The position numbers and the translations under genes were made by a program. From Neolentinus lepideus HHB14362 ss-1 (Eukaryota > Basidiomycota > Agaricomycetes > Gloeophyllales > Gloeophyllaceae), in contig KV425552.1 of the NCBI GenBank assembly GCA_001632425.1, positions 376,899 through 440,898 of the forward strand: a stretch of DNA of 64,000 nt, read 5' to 3'. This document shows, in pieces, positions 23,304 to 36,653 of this stretch. Below the pieces are notes generated by a model, which ran no database searches, was not told the origin of the DNA, and worked only from the letters and a program-made list of their open reading frames with translations. Every line of letters begins with the position of its first letter. Within the stretch, counting starts at the first letter, position 1.

Positions 23304-25582
23304 TCACGCCTCTGCAGCGTATCCCTTGCCTTCGGTTTCGCCTCGTGAATCGATATTCGGTACGGGTCCCTTGAACCACTTCCGCGCGCTCAGGACCCAC
23401 CAGACTCCGGCAAGACCAAGGATGCCAACAATGATTACCACAGCATAATCTGTGGTTCATACGTGAGTCCATCCTTTTCGTACTGCGCGACAAATAAGGA
23501 CTCACTCATGTTTTCGGCGCTGGGTACGCTAGAACTCGGGAACATTAACACAACCGTTACGAACGCAACCCACGCAACCGCAATCGCGCCAACAGGGACA
23601 GCAAAAGCGCCCAGAGAGAAGGGACCCGGTTTCAGTCTATTGCGACCCGACGTGATCCTGCAGAATATCGGGGTTGCATACGATATGTACAAGCCAATCG
23701 TCGAGGCCCTATCGATGCCGTCAGCGTTTTGATCGGCAGCCAGTACAAGAAGCAAACTACGAACCCTGCAAGAGAGGACAAAGCCGCGTTTGAGAAGCCG
23801 ACAAGCCCGCAGATGCCTGCGCAGAAGACGACGAACCATGCAGCGTTGACAGGCGTCTGTGTGTAGGTGTTGACTCTCCTCCAATACCTCGACCCAGGCA
23901 GTGCATTATCTCTGGCGAAGGCGTATACCACTCTTGACGCATCGACCGTCTGCGAGGCGCCGGCCATGAACTGACGACTCACATTTCAGCATCATCGAGT
24001 GTCCCTCCTCCAAGTACGAACGGCACTCACCAGGACCAGCAGAATGAGACTCCACAACGTTAGCATTCCATGCTTACCCACCACGTTTAACAACAGCTGT
24101 GCCATCGGCAGCGGAAGCGGTGAGCTAAGCAAATCTGGTACAGAGACTATCGCAAAAGACGCCGCGATGAGGATGAGCCACCCGTTAATCATTGTCATGA
24201 GCACAGCAGCGAAGATCGCCCGCGGTGCAGCGCGCGACGCGTTGGCCGTCTCTTCGGAGACGTGGGCGGCGGAGTCGTCTGGATCAGGCGGTGAGTAAAT
24301 ACCTTTTTACGAGCTGGTTACATACATCCTGTTTAATGTCGTAAGTTGTTACCGATATATCATCGAACAGCTAGGTCTGAAAGAGCGTACCCGTAAGTGT
24401 CCACATCGAGGAGAGGAAGGACAAGCAAAATGCCCATCCATCTGAAAAGGTTAGAATTCGCGTTTGGTGGTATGACGTTGTACTCACTATTGCTCCACCC
24501 TGTAGTGTTCTCGTACTTCGTGAACGCGACGTGGCTGGACACGCCGTCGGTGCGGGCATAATTGGATAAAACCGCTATAACGGCGATCGACGTGCCCACT
24601 TCAACCATTCGCTTTAGTCGTCTTTCAAAGCGCTATGCAAACTCGAACAGACGCACGATTCAAAAGAGCGTAGAATATGTTGAGCCTTGCAAGCAGCCTC
24701 GTCCAGAATGAAGACACGACGCCATGGAGAAGGACCAGCGCCCATAGAATGCCGTACTGCGCACCCGTGCCAAGGTTGATGGCGCCGTCGGAGCCGACGA
24801 ACAGCGCGACCGAGATATATTGGGCTCTGTATGAGTAAGCGTTAATTGTTACTGAGAAAGACAAGCGCCAGATACTCAGAACACAGACGCAAAGGGTGTC
24901 ATACATACGCAGTGAAGTCAATTGAGCAGACGAGCGTCACTTGGCCGACGATGTTCGACCAACCAGTTATCCAGCTTGCCAGAGCGGAATGTCTTGGAGA
25001 AGCCATCTTCGCGGAAAAATAGTACAAGCCCGCGCTTGTCCTGGTGCAGAAATGAATACCAACGTCAGGAGAAGTAGAGGATGCGGGACGCACGGCATGG
25101 AAGAGGTAAGCTCTGCCATGGAGGCTGCAATGGTAAGTACAAAACAGCATGGTATCAACCAACCCCACACTATTCCGACGTGACCCCCTGCAGGTCTTTA
25201 GTAGGTCATCTTCAAGCCCTTCATGATACCCACCTGAGGACAGACCAAACCCAAGGGTAGACGAGGCACCCGCAACGGGGCCCATAATCGCATACGCGAA
25301 CGCGATACTCTCGAAGAGCTACAACATGGGGCAATGCATGCTGATCAGACTGCATTTCGGACATGACGACCATGACGCCCTGCAGATGAAGCTTCGGAGG
25401 GCACTCACTGAGAATTCCCGCCGGAACTCGCTTCGATACCCTAGTTTGGCGAGGAGCCTATTATCGGCGTCGGTCGTCCGGCTGCCAGCCTGCGTGTCGG
25501 TCTCCGGGTCCTGGACATGCACCTCAGTTGAGTCATTGGACTTTTCGTCCTGGGACTTCTCCCGGTCAGTGACAGCGCTCAT
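23304..25582 (-). CDS. Amino acid/GABA/choline-type permease (APC superfamily)
   Basis: This is a plasma-membrane transporter with about 12 helices. Exons on the minus strand: 25582-25409, 25318-25234, 25187-25094, 25040-24909, 24826-24657, 24598-24488, 24441-24391, 24302-24031, 23970-23765, 23708-23506 and 23449-23304. Phases agree and give 547 residues. After a hydrophilic N-tail, LAKLGYRSEFRREFS and LFESIAFAYAIMGPVAG match the start of fungal GABA/choline permeases. TSAGLYYFSAKMASPR, SWITGWSNIVGQVTLVCSID, HVSEETANASRAAPRAI and FMAGASQTVDASRVVYAFAR are further family landmarks, and WFKGPVPNID near the end is typical of the group. Known members carry GABA, choline or other amino compounds; the sequence does not decide between them. 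No truncation is seen. Confidence 0.88.
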
Positions 25583-26892
25583 CGTACTCGCTGGTCAGGA
25601 GAAGAGACGCATAACGAAAGATAAGGGAGTATATAAGCCTATCATGGCGGATGCAGTTCCTACGGCTGCATAAGGCTTGACTCTATTTTGACCTCTGGCC
25701 TGAGAAACGCGGGACTCCCTCGCATCTTTTCGCAACGTAAGTACTCCCGAATGGCAACAGGGACCTACGGGGACTTCAGTAATAGACATGAGACTACAGG
25801 ACGAGTTTCAGCGCTGAGGACTTTAGGATCATATAGTCTTTAGGAATTCTGCAGTCACAGGCGTACCTTTCGTTGGCGACCGTACTTATCACACAGCTTG
25901 TAGCGCAGGCTGTATGTCCTGCAGTGAGTCATCAGTACGACTTCTCTAGATAAGAATCGAATCCTACCCATTCGTTGATACCTGATAATACACGCAACGT
26001 TTGGCGTGTTCTAGTCAACGAAATCAGAAGGCTTGAAGGTCAGCCTGCTTTGAGTATTAGTCGTATAGTAGTATACGGTGCACTGGCCAGCGTGCCCCTT
26101 TTATTCCAAGATACAGGGCCTCTATCAGATCTTGACATATGCAAGAGAGTTAATTGTACAGAGATATCTTCTTTGTGGCATCCAATGACACGCGACGAGG
26201 CGGGAATTCGGCCGGACAACGTACACCACGTATATATGGAAGACAGCTGTCCGATTGGAGTACGACATGACGTCATACTTGATAGTCCGACAGATAATTC
26301 GCAGAGGAACTATCTCCCCAGAGGCGAGCGCTAGAACGGTCCATCCCGGACAAAAGACCCCACTTCCATACACTTAAGCGCAGATTCAGTTACTGTACCC
26401 TATCAAAATCGATCGACTAGTGTGACCTCTCGGTTGACAACCAGTTAAGAAAAGAAGATTTAGAGACTTAACGTTTCGGGAAGTCATCCAGTCAGACTGA
26501 CTTACATATATGATCCACATTGAACAGCTACTTGGCTTGGCTCGGGGTTTAGAAAAATCAAGCTTATTCATGCCAAATTTGGCTTCTAGGCCAGGCCGAG
26601 TACAACACTAGGTCTTAGAGCTATGAACGCCATCTAACATTTGCACTAATACGTCTCTAGAGTCTATTGCAGAGTTGAAGACATCGAATCTGTTCATCCA
26701 CCTTCAAGTCCAGGAATATTCAGCACAGGTCCGTTTCAGTCGGGCGAAGGCTGACGTTGTTGCCGCGCGATCGAGTGAGCTGATCGGATCCTCCCGCCCA
26801 CGCGTGCCAGCCGCCGGGTACTACATCAACTGCCAGTACTGCGACCTGGACCTTCTTCACCTCCTTCCTCTGTCTGGATTTTCTGCGCGGCC
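25583..26892. other. Divergent promoter region, no gene seen
   Basis: This 1.3-kb stretch lies between the starts of the permease (minus) and the BAR-like gene (plus). Open frames here are short and match nothing known to me. No repeat or RNA gene is visible. Confidence 0.45.
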
Positions 26893-29853
26893 ATGGTGCA
26901 CCGGCATCCAGATTCACGCCTAGTCGCGTCTCTTCTGAGTGCTGAAACTGCCTATTCGAAACAACTCGAGACTTTATTATCCCACTCTGCATCCTCTCTA
27001 GCTGCCTTCTCTGCGTATGCTGCTGCCAGTGCGCCGCCGACGTCACAGGTTATTATCGCTGTAGCGACATGCCTTGCCAATGTAGATGGAGGAGTGGAGG
27101 AGTATCTTCACGCTCTTGAGGAGTGGAAGGACTGTCTGAAGCAGGTGAAAATTGCGGACGATGAGGTGTCCAACATACTGCGTGATCGAGATATCCTGCA
27201 AGTGTAATGTTACTTGCTATTCTACTGGAGCTGACATTTGTCCAGTGTCACCCGCCTCCTGAAAGCGTCTAAGCCTCGGAGATCCAACCGAGACTCTCTG
27301 GCTAGCATCCGAGCTTCCATGTCCGAAACCTCTCTCGTTCCGTCTGGCAAGCAGGCATCGGCCCAGGCCGAGTTACAGGCCTGCGAGGCACAGCTGTCAG
27401 CTAAAGAGAAAGAACTTGATGAGGTACGCTTGAATCTGTTGAGAAGGGGTCTCGAGGTTCGGTGCAGAGCTCTAGTACAATGCTCCACACGGTGCGATGA
27501 GATGGGGCGCGAGGCGTTAAGGGCGCTGGATAGCATTGGTGAGTTTTGGGATACTCTGCTCACTGGCTACACTGGACTTAAGAGTCATGCTCTAGCATCT
27601 GGTACCTACAAGCCTCTTCCGGTACCTCAACACGATCACGATGACCGGCCGCCCTCCGACCTTTCCTCACTTACACCCTCTCAGTCTGCCTCGCAAATCA
27701 ACGTCTCGCTTGACGGACACACCTTCCCTGCTCCCAATCCTCGCAGACTATCCTCGGTCTCCACCTCCAATGTCCACATATACGTTCCGCCTGCCCACGC
27801 CATCTCCGATTTTGGAGTTCCTCACGCACTCGAGCGTCGGATTACTGAGGAACCAGAGCAGCCTGGCAGCAGCGACAGCGAAGATGAAGGCCCCGTCGAG
27901 GTCCACGAAAACGAGCGGTTTGCGCGCCCTGCCAACACAAAGCGGGCTTCAACGTTGTCCGCTCGGAACGGCGGGGGAAAGAGCCACTTTCGCTTCCCGA
28001 CATCTGTTTCTGATATAGGACCTGTATGGGAGGCTGACAAACCGCAGAGAACGAGGAGCAAGAGTTTGTTTAGCGGCTTGGTGACCCTGTGGAAAGGGAA
28101 GAACCATGTTGACGAGGGCAGGAGTCCACATAAGGCGAGCACTCATGGGAGGGGTTGGCAGACGAGGACCGATAGGAATTTGAGGAAGCGGAGAGAGAGC
28201 AGTGACGATGAAGGACCAAGTGCGAGAGGTGGACTCGGAGGGGGTGCTGGTAATTTGACGTATACCGCTAATGGGTGGACGACTGCGGGAGGGCCGTCGA
28301 GCGTGGCCGGGGCCAGCCCTGGAACGCAGAGGCTAAAGAAGAAGTCGGCGAAGAAAGATGGTTTACCGGATCGAGGATGGATGAGCGACGGTGGGGCTGT
28401 GACTCGCTCTGACTCTGTCACTCTCAGGCGAACCTCGCGAAGCAAGGAGCGCAAAGTTCTCCTTGGCAACCCTCAGTCCGAAGCAGCGACGTCGAGTAGG
28501 CCAATATTGACAACCGACGGCCCCACCGGAATATTGTCACGCAACTCGTCGATGTCGAAACGCTCGGTGCTGAGCGCGGCCTCCGCTCCGCCCATTACGT
28601 CGCGTACCCCAGCGAAGTCGGGAGCTGGTAGGAGCAACAGTGTCATGACCAGCAACGTTGGTGAGAGGCGAGGTGGTTCGCTGGATTATCCTAGGCCGTT
28701 TGGGCTCAGCGGGAGTGCAAGTGCTATCTCATGGGCCGACTTGAACGGCGGTTCGCAAACCAATCGAAGCCAGCGCCGCCTGGACAGCCTCCCGAATAGC
28801 GGTTCGCAGAGTCTGATGAGCATTGTCGAGGACGTCTCTAAGCTGAACCGAGTCGGGCACACTGCAGGCATGGAGATGCCGCGCGCCCCGCCGCCCATTA
28901 CGCGGGAGAGGCTGGATTCGGAGTTGGCGGATTCGACTGAGAAGGAGAGAAAGGGCGATCTGACGCCTTCGAATTCCTTGAGAACGCGCGCCTCGAGTTC
29001 AGCACATGGGCAGTCACAGGGGACGGTGCACCAGCCCCAGCGCGGGATGAGGCCGCTCAAGTCTGCGCTCCGGTCGTTGTCGCCATCTCCTGTCGGCGCA
29101 CAGAGAACACAGTTGCGTGATGCCGGACCTCAGCCGATGCCGAACGGTTCAGCTTGGGTCAGTGGTGATTTGAGCCCGCCGGTGTTGCCCAATATCAATA
29201 CATCCCCGCTCATGGGATCTCCCATCACTGGATCCCCCGCCGCGTCCCCGCCGCGCGTGGCCTCTCCAGATCTTAAGGCCACTCCGCGACTCGCGGGATC
29301 TCAGAACCCTACCGCGACTCCCAACTTGGCAGACGATGCAGCCTCTATGATCAGCTTCGAAACCGCGCATGAGGTGTTCGGCCAGGAGCCTGAGGACGTG
29401 GACAGGTCACTTAGCCCGCCTGCGACGGAGATGTCGGGTTCGACGGATTCGACAGCTACAAAGGTCAATCTGAACGGAGTGCATGTCGGTGCTAATGCCA
29501 ATGTCAACTCGGAGCCTGACGCACCCGTCGTCCCGGCGAAGGTTGAGCCAGAGGCTACTACTTCCGGTTCTCCGCCTGTGAGGAGGAAGAGCGTCCGTCT
29601 TGTATCGGAGCCGACGTTCTCGCCCACCCCGCCTGCCTGGGAAGATAATGATTCCAGGTTTGAGCCTTGGGGTGGTGAGGAGAGACGTAAGTCCTGGAAC
29701 CATGGTGATGAGGCAGGTGGCGACTGGAAGATGCGACACGGCCATGCAAGAGCAGAGGAAGCTGGTGATATGTGGGAGGACTCAAGTGCGGAGGAAGACG
29801 AGGAGTATAGTCTTGCAAAGCGGATGCTGAGCAAGGCAGGGCCGAAATTCTGA
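26893..29853 (+). CDS. BAR/IMD-like coiled-coil protein with long disordered tail
   Basis: Two exons, 26893-27197 and 27246-29853, give 970 residues. The intron is of GC-AG type (donor GCAAGT), and splicing there restores DRDILVTRLLKASKP. Residues 1-230 are mostly helical (AETAYSKQLETLLSHSA, EEYLHALEEWKDCLKQ, ELQACEAQLSAKEKELDEVR, ALRALDSIGEFWDTLL), the layout of BAR or inverse-BAR membrane-curving domains, so I infer a membrane- or lipid-linked role. Residues 230-970 are rich in Ser, Pro, Arg and Gly with many SP/TP sites, as in heavily phosphorylated scaffolds, and end in an acidic patch (DSSAEEDEEYSLAKRML). I cannot name the exact family; the N-terminal fold call is by pattern only. Confidence 0.75.
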
Positions 29854-32175
29854 AGTGACTCGCGACGCTACTTTATATATTTGCTAGACCAGAGTCCAGG
29901 ATCGGTTACTGTAGAGCGCTTAATGTTTGTACGACTGGGATATCTTATGTAGCATACCATAGGGCAATATTATACGTAGCGGTTATAGTCCGGCTGTACT
30001 ATAGTGTTGTTTATGATGAATCAAGAAGGCCCAGTGTAAAATTGGACCCTGGCCACGATCACAGTGGGTCAATAAATGCAATATACTAGTAGAGTGATTG
30101 CCCTACTTAATATATATATTTGAAGTTAGTCCACGTGAAACGGCAGTGCGGGGGCATCCTCGAACGAATAGATGCGAAGATACCATGTAGACCTGCGATA
30201 CAGTCGAAAAATGTCCTATTAACATGTATTAGCGAAGTCTGAAGCGAAGCGATAAAATTTGCTATCGGCCCCCTCGCTTGAATCTTGATTGGAGGGTAGT
30301 AGGTCGACGAAGCTCGCCTTGTCACTGAGGACTACTAAGCGTGCACGGACATCGACGGATGACTTGAAACCCGCACCTGTTTACCGTACGGCGTACGGAC
30401 CAGCTTCTGTTTACCGTATGACGCCTGGACCAGCTTCCTTGCCATCTACTTGCGCACCTTCATGTCACAACTGTGAACCTTAGATCTAAATAGAGGCTAT
30501 CTCTAGAAAGGATACCCGAAGGTTGGCGTCAGACCATCAATAAACTTACGGAATGATGGCTGGCACTGGTAAATTCAGAGGGAATTAAGTGTCCTTGGAC
30601 ACCTCCTGCGGTAGGCGGGGAAAGTGGATAAGCCTCCACACGTTTTGGGTAGACAGGAGAAGGGTTGCTCGTGTATATGGTCTCTTCTGGCAGGGTGAAA
30701 CAGGCGTATGAGTAAAATGTCGAATGCTGAAGATCCCTTGAGACGTCATCGAAGCTGTTTACCCTTCACGTTGGCCAGATCTCATTGAAATAGACCACGC
30801 AGCCAAGTCGATCTCTGAGAGGAGGACATTGTTAACCAAACAGGTCCAACCTCGATGAATTGTTTGCGGAATGTCCTATTTCGAGAACAATCTCCTAGCC
30901 CACAAAGGTGCTGAGTATTATAGAGAAATTGCCTCTCCCAAAGAATGTGAGACTCCTTGCCGAGAGGGACAAGTCTGTGAAACAAAATCAGGGCATTTGA
31001 CCAGAGCAGAGAGCCTGCAAGGACGGCAAGGGTGGAGTCGCGTATTATGGGGCTGGGGCTGAAGGGACCGAAAGTGCTACTCACGGGCCCGCTTTACGTA
31101 CGGTAAACGTCCCGCCGAAGACGAGTCCTGTTGAGCCTGCTGATCATTTCGAAATTCACGGTCAAATCAGCGCAAGGGTAATTAAAGGATGAGGGAAGTT
31201 CATGAAGGTATACGCTTTGTTTGTGGATTACTTACGGAACACCACGCAACGCTATCATGAGTCTCAAGCGCCAACTGATACCGAAGTACGTCAATCTGTC
31301 GACAGTAGCCTGGGTCCAATAGAACCTGCAATCTAGCTGTCAAGTTCATGCTGTGATTGTGACGTTTACATCGTCCCGTGAATGAAAGGATCCGAGTTCC
31401 AGCGTCCAGAACCACTTATGCTGGCCTACCGGATGAAATATTGAGCTGCCGCAGAGATCAACGACGCCCACACCTCGACAGCCTAGGAATAAATGCAGTG
31501 TGATTGGCCACTCACGGATTGTATACGAAGCTATACGAGACTAGTGATGGGAAGAGAAGAGCTTTTGCTGTGTCACGCTACCCGTCGTGATTTTGCCGGC
31601 GGGCAACGGAGAGATAACGCGCGAACTTGCTACGCTATATAGCGCGGTTTACAGACAGACTCGGTCTGGCCAGCACTGCCAGTGACCGCTTTGAATTAAG
31701 GTTAATCATGTGTGCGACAGCGTCGGAATGCCGGCTGGGAGGAGATAATTTCAGTACACAACTTTGGCAATATTCGGAAAGTAAATGAATCAATTGAGAC
31801 TCGAGAGATATATCTATAACCGGCGGTAGAGCTGTCGTCAAGGTTTCAAGTCTAGCCAAAATATAACGAAACCAACGGAATTATATGGAAGAGATTGCAT
31901 AGATCTGGATTAAATTGGCACTCCGCGGCGGTCGCAGCGCGTCGATTGGAGGCTTCTCATTTCTCCCATTTGGCAGCGTCCCTTAGTATACATGCAGAAG
32001 CCGCTCCCATTGGATTCTGGCTCCCCCACGACTATGAGTACTGACTCTTCTAACGACTTACCTTTTGATTATGCACACGGTACTGGAAACCACTTAGTAA
32101 TAATATCTCTTCTTGCCAGGCTGGAGCCTCCTTTTTGGCTACCCTCCGAGTCCCACTCTACTTGGCCTGTGACAG
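29854..32175. other. Intergenic, no gene seen
   Basis: This 2.3-kb stretch has short open frames on both strands and no recognisable product. At 30375-30440 a 36-base phrase with core TGTTTACCGTA...GGACCAGCTTC occurs twice. The rest holds nothing I can support. Confidence 0.5.
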
Positions 32176-33689
32176 ATGTCGGACGGTGGAATTCCGCTAG
32201 ACCTAGAAAGCTTTGTTTCTTTGCTAGAGGGACTGCTGACCATCAACTATAGCGCTTGTAAGTTATTTTACTTTCCCGCGCTATCTTACAACCAGAGGAT
32301 CGACCTTGCCATTCTATCCAGTTGCTTCTTTCACGGTCGTTGCATGGGACACTTGCATTACGCTGGATCAAGAGATTGAATATATCTGGTCGTATGTCTA
32401 CCCCTTTGGGAAATAGCTGTCCCGAACTGAATCCGTCTCAGCCAATCTCCCACATCCCCCTTGAAGTGGCTTTTTCTATTCAACAGATACTTCTCGATAG
32501 GAATCCAACTGTAAGCCCTCAAAACATCCTTAACTGTGACTGATTGATGACACTATTATGGGCAGGATCTTTCTCCTCAATTACAATGGTGTTCTCAAGA
32601 TTTTAGGCCACGGAATCAACGTGTGCCGGTTACGCTTCACTTTGCAAAGTTTGGCAATCCAAGCTTTGACTACTTCGGCAGAGGCCATGCTTATGATGAG
32701 AGGTGTGACTTTTCTGCACTCATAAGCCGTCAGACATCAGAACTCCCTCAGTTTACGCATTGTACAACCGGAGTCGTATGATGGGTATCATATTAGCAGC
32801 CGTGTTGGGGGGCGAGCTTCTGTCCATTATACCTGTGTACGCCATCGCCATCCCGCAAATGACCTTCAGCATTATATGTAGCCCACTTCCGTCACAACCC
32901 ACGTCGCTGTTCTTCGGTTACATCGTGTGGGTGACTTCGTTTGTTTAACCAGGAAGCCATACTAAATTCCCTCTGTCTAGTGCCATTGCTCTCATTGTTC
33001 AGACTATCTTACTACTTTTGACTTTGAAACCAACATTAGCTGCTGTCAGGGCTGGTTGGGGACGAACGCCTATAATCGTGACTCTCATCAGAGACGGGAG
33101 CTGGTCTTTCTTCCTCCAGTTCGGTGCGTAAGTACCATTGATGTCCACAGGTCAAGATCCTTACAATCTCCTAGCAATGGTGTTGTTGAATACTATATTC
33201 AATAACGTATTAGGACCATTTCGGGGATCTACGGTAGCTGTGTATGTTTTCACCAAATTTTCGCGGAGTTCGATGTAACCGTACGCTGAGTAGCTGGCAA
33301 ATGACTTTCTTATCCTTTGCGGTAAGTCTCTACATTGGGTACGGATGAGTTATGACCTGAGAACTGTGTTACAGAGCTGTCGCCTCGCCCTCAATCTTTA
33401 TGGGTTAGGTGGCGGCACCGCTCCGATCGGGGAAGCATATCAGCTTTCCACGAACATCGAGCAACCAGGCAATTTATACGAGTTGAACTCTCGTTGCGAC
33501 GTTGCAGATGATCAAGTTGCCTCCTCGACAAACCACTGGCATAGCTCCATATCGCAAGCACTTGTAAGCAGGCCAAATCCCCGGCCCAATGGTCGTGGCT
33601 CTTGCTTGACAGCTGGTGACCGTGGTGAGAAAAGCACTCCACCGCGTCTCGGAGGTCGTGTTGATAGGATGGATCATTGGATAGGTTGA
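32176..33689 (+). CDS. DUF6533-type seven-helix membrane protein, copy 1
   Basis: Exons: 32176-32257, 32322-32388, 32442-32510, 32566-32702, 32752-32926, 32981-33123, 33175-33241, 33294-33321 and 33375-33689; phases agree, 360 residues. The N-terminal DUF6533 signature is clear: LTINYSA, then WDTCITLDQEIEYIW, then WLFLFNRYF. Further helices carry EAMLMMRVYALYNRSRMMG, SAIALIVQTILLLLTLKPTL, LIRDGSWSFFLQFAMVLLNT and a last helix before SCRLALNLYG. The soluble tail of about 90 residues is hydrophilic. Such proteins are abundant in Agaricomycetes and their role is unknown; the helix pattern recalls receptors, but there is no proof. It is the first of four family members in this window. Confidence 0.82.
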
Positions 33690-34344
33690 ATGACTGTACT
33701 GTGTTATCTGCACCCGCTACCGCTCGATTGCCGCCCCAATGTGGCGATGATGAGAATCGCGGGGATATACACACGCCCAACTCACGTCCGTGAACAAACT
33801 CCAGATGTCAAAGGTCTATGGAAAGATCGGATTCGTACCTGCTGCGTCTGGGTGGTTGGAATCCGGTTCACCACTGGTCGGAGTGTACATACTGCCGCAA
33901 AGGCTGTAATAGTAGTTCACGCAGATGTACAATACCATAAGGATACCTCACAAATTCACTTGTATCAAATATCATCGCATGGATGCTACTGCCTCGAGCT
34001 TGATCTCTATGATTTGCATGTCCACCGATGGGTAAACTGCTGACGAGGCGTTAAGCTCATTATCGCCGGTTATCCGCAAAATGCATAAGGGTTTGGAACC
34101 GTCTAATAAGTATACTGCGCTCCAATACCTGCAAGATACAATTTAGCACCTTAGGCTGATTGCCTTACAGAGAGACTTTTGTGGATCACCGCCTCGGCAG
34201 TGAAGGGGTCGGGAAAGAAGCAGTGTTTTATTCTATTACGTAAGCGTCACGCCGGCCATTCGCGAAATAAGATCAAAGGGCGCGGCCAAACAGCTTGTTT
34301 GACCGACTGAACTTTTACCACCATCTTCAAGTAATACAGCCGTA
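33690..34344. other. Intergenic, no gene seen
   Basis: This lies between the DUF6533 copy 1 stop and the SUMO start, on the same strand. It should hold the SUMO promoter; I see no clear TATA box or repeat. Confidence 0.45.
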
Positions 34345-34902
34345 ATGTCTGACCACGAAGAGCAGCAGGCGACACAGGACCCGGTCCCAAAAGTTGAGGA
34401 CGCGAACGCACCAATCAACATCAAGGTGTGTTCCCGCTCAAATTGCGCAAAGTCTAGTGGCGTCAAGGGTCCAGGAATTTATTGGGATCGGATAGGTGGT
34501 AACATCAGCAGGAGAGGAAGTGTTCTTCAAAATTAAGCGGAACACGAAACTTAGCAAGCTCCAGGCTGCATACGCGGCAAAGGTGGGCAAGGATGTGTCT
34601 TCCATTCGGTAAGTGAGCTTGTATCTTCTTGGACTTCGACCGCGCTAATTGTTTTTCGTGACCCGAAATCTTTTCGAAGATTCTTGTACGATGGTCAGCG
34701 GATAAACGAGGAAGATACACCAGCATCATTAGACATGGAGGATAATGGTGCGTGCCACGTTCAGTTCGTCCGATCACATGTTCCTGATAGATCAACATGC
34801 AGATACGATCGATGTGATGGTGGAGCGTATGTCCATGAGATATCATCTTTATTTACTGCGTACGCTAACTCCCTTTTTACAGAGGTCGGAGGATCAGCGT
34901 AG
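34345..34902 (+). CDS. SMT3: SUMO (small ubiquitin-like modifier)
   Basis: Exons: 34345-34425, 34496-34608, 34680-34747, 34803-34826 and 34883-34902; phases agree, 101 residues. An acidic leader (MSDHEEQQATQDPVPKVED) is followed by the ubiquitin-like fold: INIKVVTSAGEEVFFKIKRN, TKLSKLQAAYAAKVGKDVSS, FLYDGQRINEEDTPASLDME, then DTIDVMVEQVGGSA. The diglycine is followed by Ser-Ala, so a SUMO protease must remove two residues before conjugation. Length and motifs match fungal SUMO fully. The last two coding exons are only 24 and 20 nt, so automatic gene callers may miss the true C-terminus. Confidence 0.95.
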
Positions 34903-36653
34903 CCTCACGTTTATGATCTGTATCATTTCCTCGCATCTTCTCTGTTTATTTCTTTGTCATATTACCTGCACTGTATCGACAGCTACTCTTCCAACCTCAC
35001 GCTTGGACCTCTTACATCCGCCGACATTGTCATCTGCAAGTTACGTTACGTCGTCCCCAAGGCCACCGTAGGAGTGCCACAATCTCGCATGATATCCCAG
35101 ATTCACGCCGTGTCGATAAGACGCTCTCACTCACTCACAGCCGTGTTTACATAAATCTGACACACCTAGCCTTCTCGTAGCCTTGCCCTAGCGGATGTGA
35201 ACAGTGTGCCAAAGCTCGATATCCTCACATTAATACTCTCTTATAGGTAGCACTCCACACTTTGATGACCTCAACTATCAGGTGCTGCTCGTGCGATGAA
35301 GGCAATGTCGTACGGAATGACCACCGAACAACTGTTTCTATACAGCAAATATCTCAAGGGGCGATTCAGTCGAAACCGTCTACGACATCCTGCACATTAC
35401 TCTTTCCTTGGATGCTATTCTGATGCATACTCTTATACAGCTCTATGCAAGCATGTACCGTTTACGCCAATTTATCGGGAACTGTCTTGTTGGTCAAATA
35501 TACGAAGCTGCAACGTTGAACGCAGATGCATTCCGTGATCGAAAGTATTCTGTTTTCATTCTCAAGATCATTACTCTTGAAGAAATCTTCTGGATGCTAG
35601 CGTCTTCGACGGTTGCTTTTCCCCAAATATCCATACTCGTTGCTTCTCATGAAGCCTCTTGTCTCAGATCCTATATTCTGACTCAACTCGTTCTTATTCC
35701 GTTTGAATCCAAGCTCGCATTTTGACCAGGTATGTTTACCAGTGACCTCTATCGAAGCCAGTGCAAACGTGTAGGCTATGGATACCTGGGTAGCCATAGC
35801 TCTTTGCCAATTCGTCAAGTTAGTCTGCGAACTCAAGCTTCTCCACTGTCTTGGACGCCAGATAGTCAGGTATCTGAAGGGCCGGCGGTAGGTCGGTATG
35901 CATTGATCCATCACTGTGCCGCTACAACACGATGACCTGCTTTCCAAAATGTGCTCCAACATCGTGAGGGTGGTTGGCATAATGATTGTGATAGGGCTTC
36001 GCTCAAGAAACTGGTATACGCTGTGTGGTATTTTCGCTAAGGTCATACGTAATCCTACTTTATTATTTGACGACTGACAATCCATTTTACCCGCACCAGG
36101 CTATTTGACAGGTCCTGACGAACTGTGCATCGCAATCACCGCCTCTCCCATTCGACGGTGGCAGGCTAATTTGTGTTCCGTGGCTCCTTCACGGGTCGTT
36201 CTTTCTGCCCCTAGCTGTGTATTCTTGTTGATGCATCACTGCTTCTTGCAATGTGATTTGAAACTATGTACGACATAACCCTACTATGATAGGTATTCAT
36301 CATGTCGCGCTTTGAGAGATAAACATGTGGTTGACAATAATACTGTCGAATCAGCGCCATATTTATGCGATCAAGACTTCTCGCGTCTTTCCGAAACCTG
36401 CCAAACCTCTGTACCCTGGCTTTCGCCTCTAGGCTTGAATCCTTCAGATCTCGCGAGTGACGCGCCCGTCGTAGGGAAAGAATTTTCCATTCCAGTAGCT
36501 CGGATCGTCCCTAAACAGCAACACATACGCCTCTGCCCCCTGACTTCGCCTTCAAGTAGATCTCTGTACTGGGTCTTTCTGTTAACGTTATACATTGACT
36601 GCAGGTTGTTACTTGCTATGCATTGCGAGGCCAGGTACCACTCTCCGCCAACC
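34903..36653. other. Intergenic, with a decayed membrane-protein remnant
   Basis: Apart from the remnant listed at 35300-35870, open frames here overlap on both strands and match nothing. The 400 bases after SUMO are its 3' flank. The last 500 bases should hold the promoter of the HNH-type gene. Confidence 0.45.
35300..35870 (+). pseudogene. Possible remnant of a DUF6534-type membrane protein gene
   Basis: YGMTTEQLFLYSKYLK and, one frame over, DILHITLSLDAILMHTLIQL resemble the second and third helices of fungal DUF6534 proteins (the usual pattern is Y-F-x-K-Y-P...D...W-x-L-D-T-L-H). Farther on, MDTWVAIALCQFVKLVCE resembles a later helix. The pieces lie in different frames and no clean splice model joins them, so I read it as a decayed copy. 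A real gene with unusual introns is possible. Confidence 0.35.

Noticed and set aside
29301..29834. Minus-strand open frame of 177 codons
   Set aside because: It is antisense to the last exon of the BAR-like gene.
35597..36085. Minus-strand open frame of 162 codons
   Set aside because: It overlaps the DUF6534-like remnant on the plus strand and matches nothing known; chance is the simplest reading.
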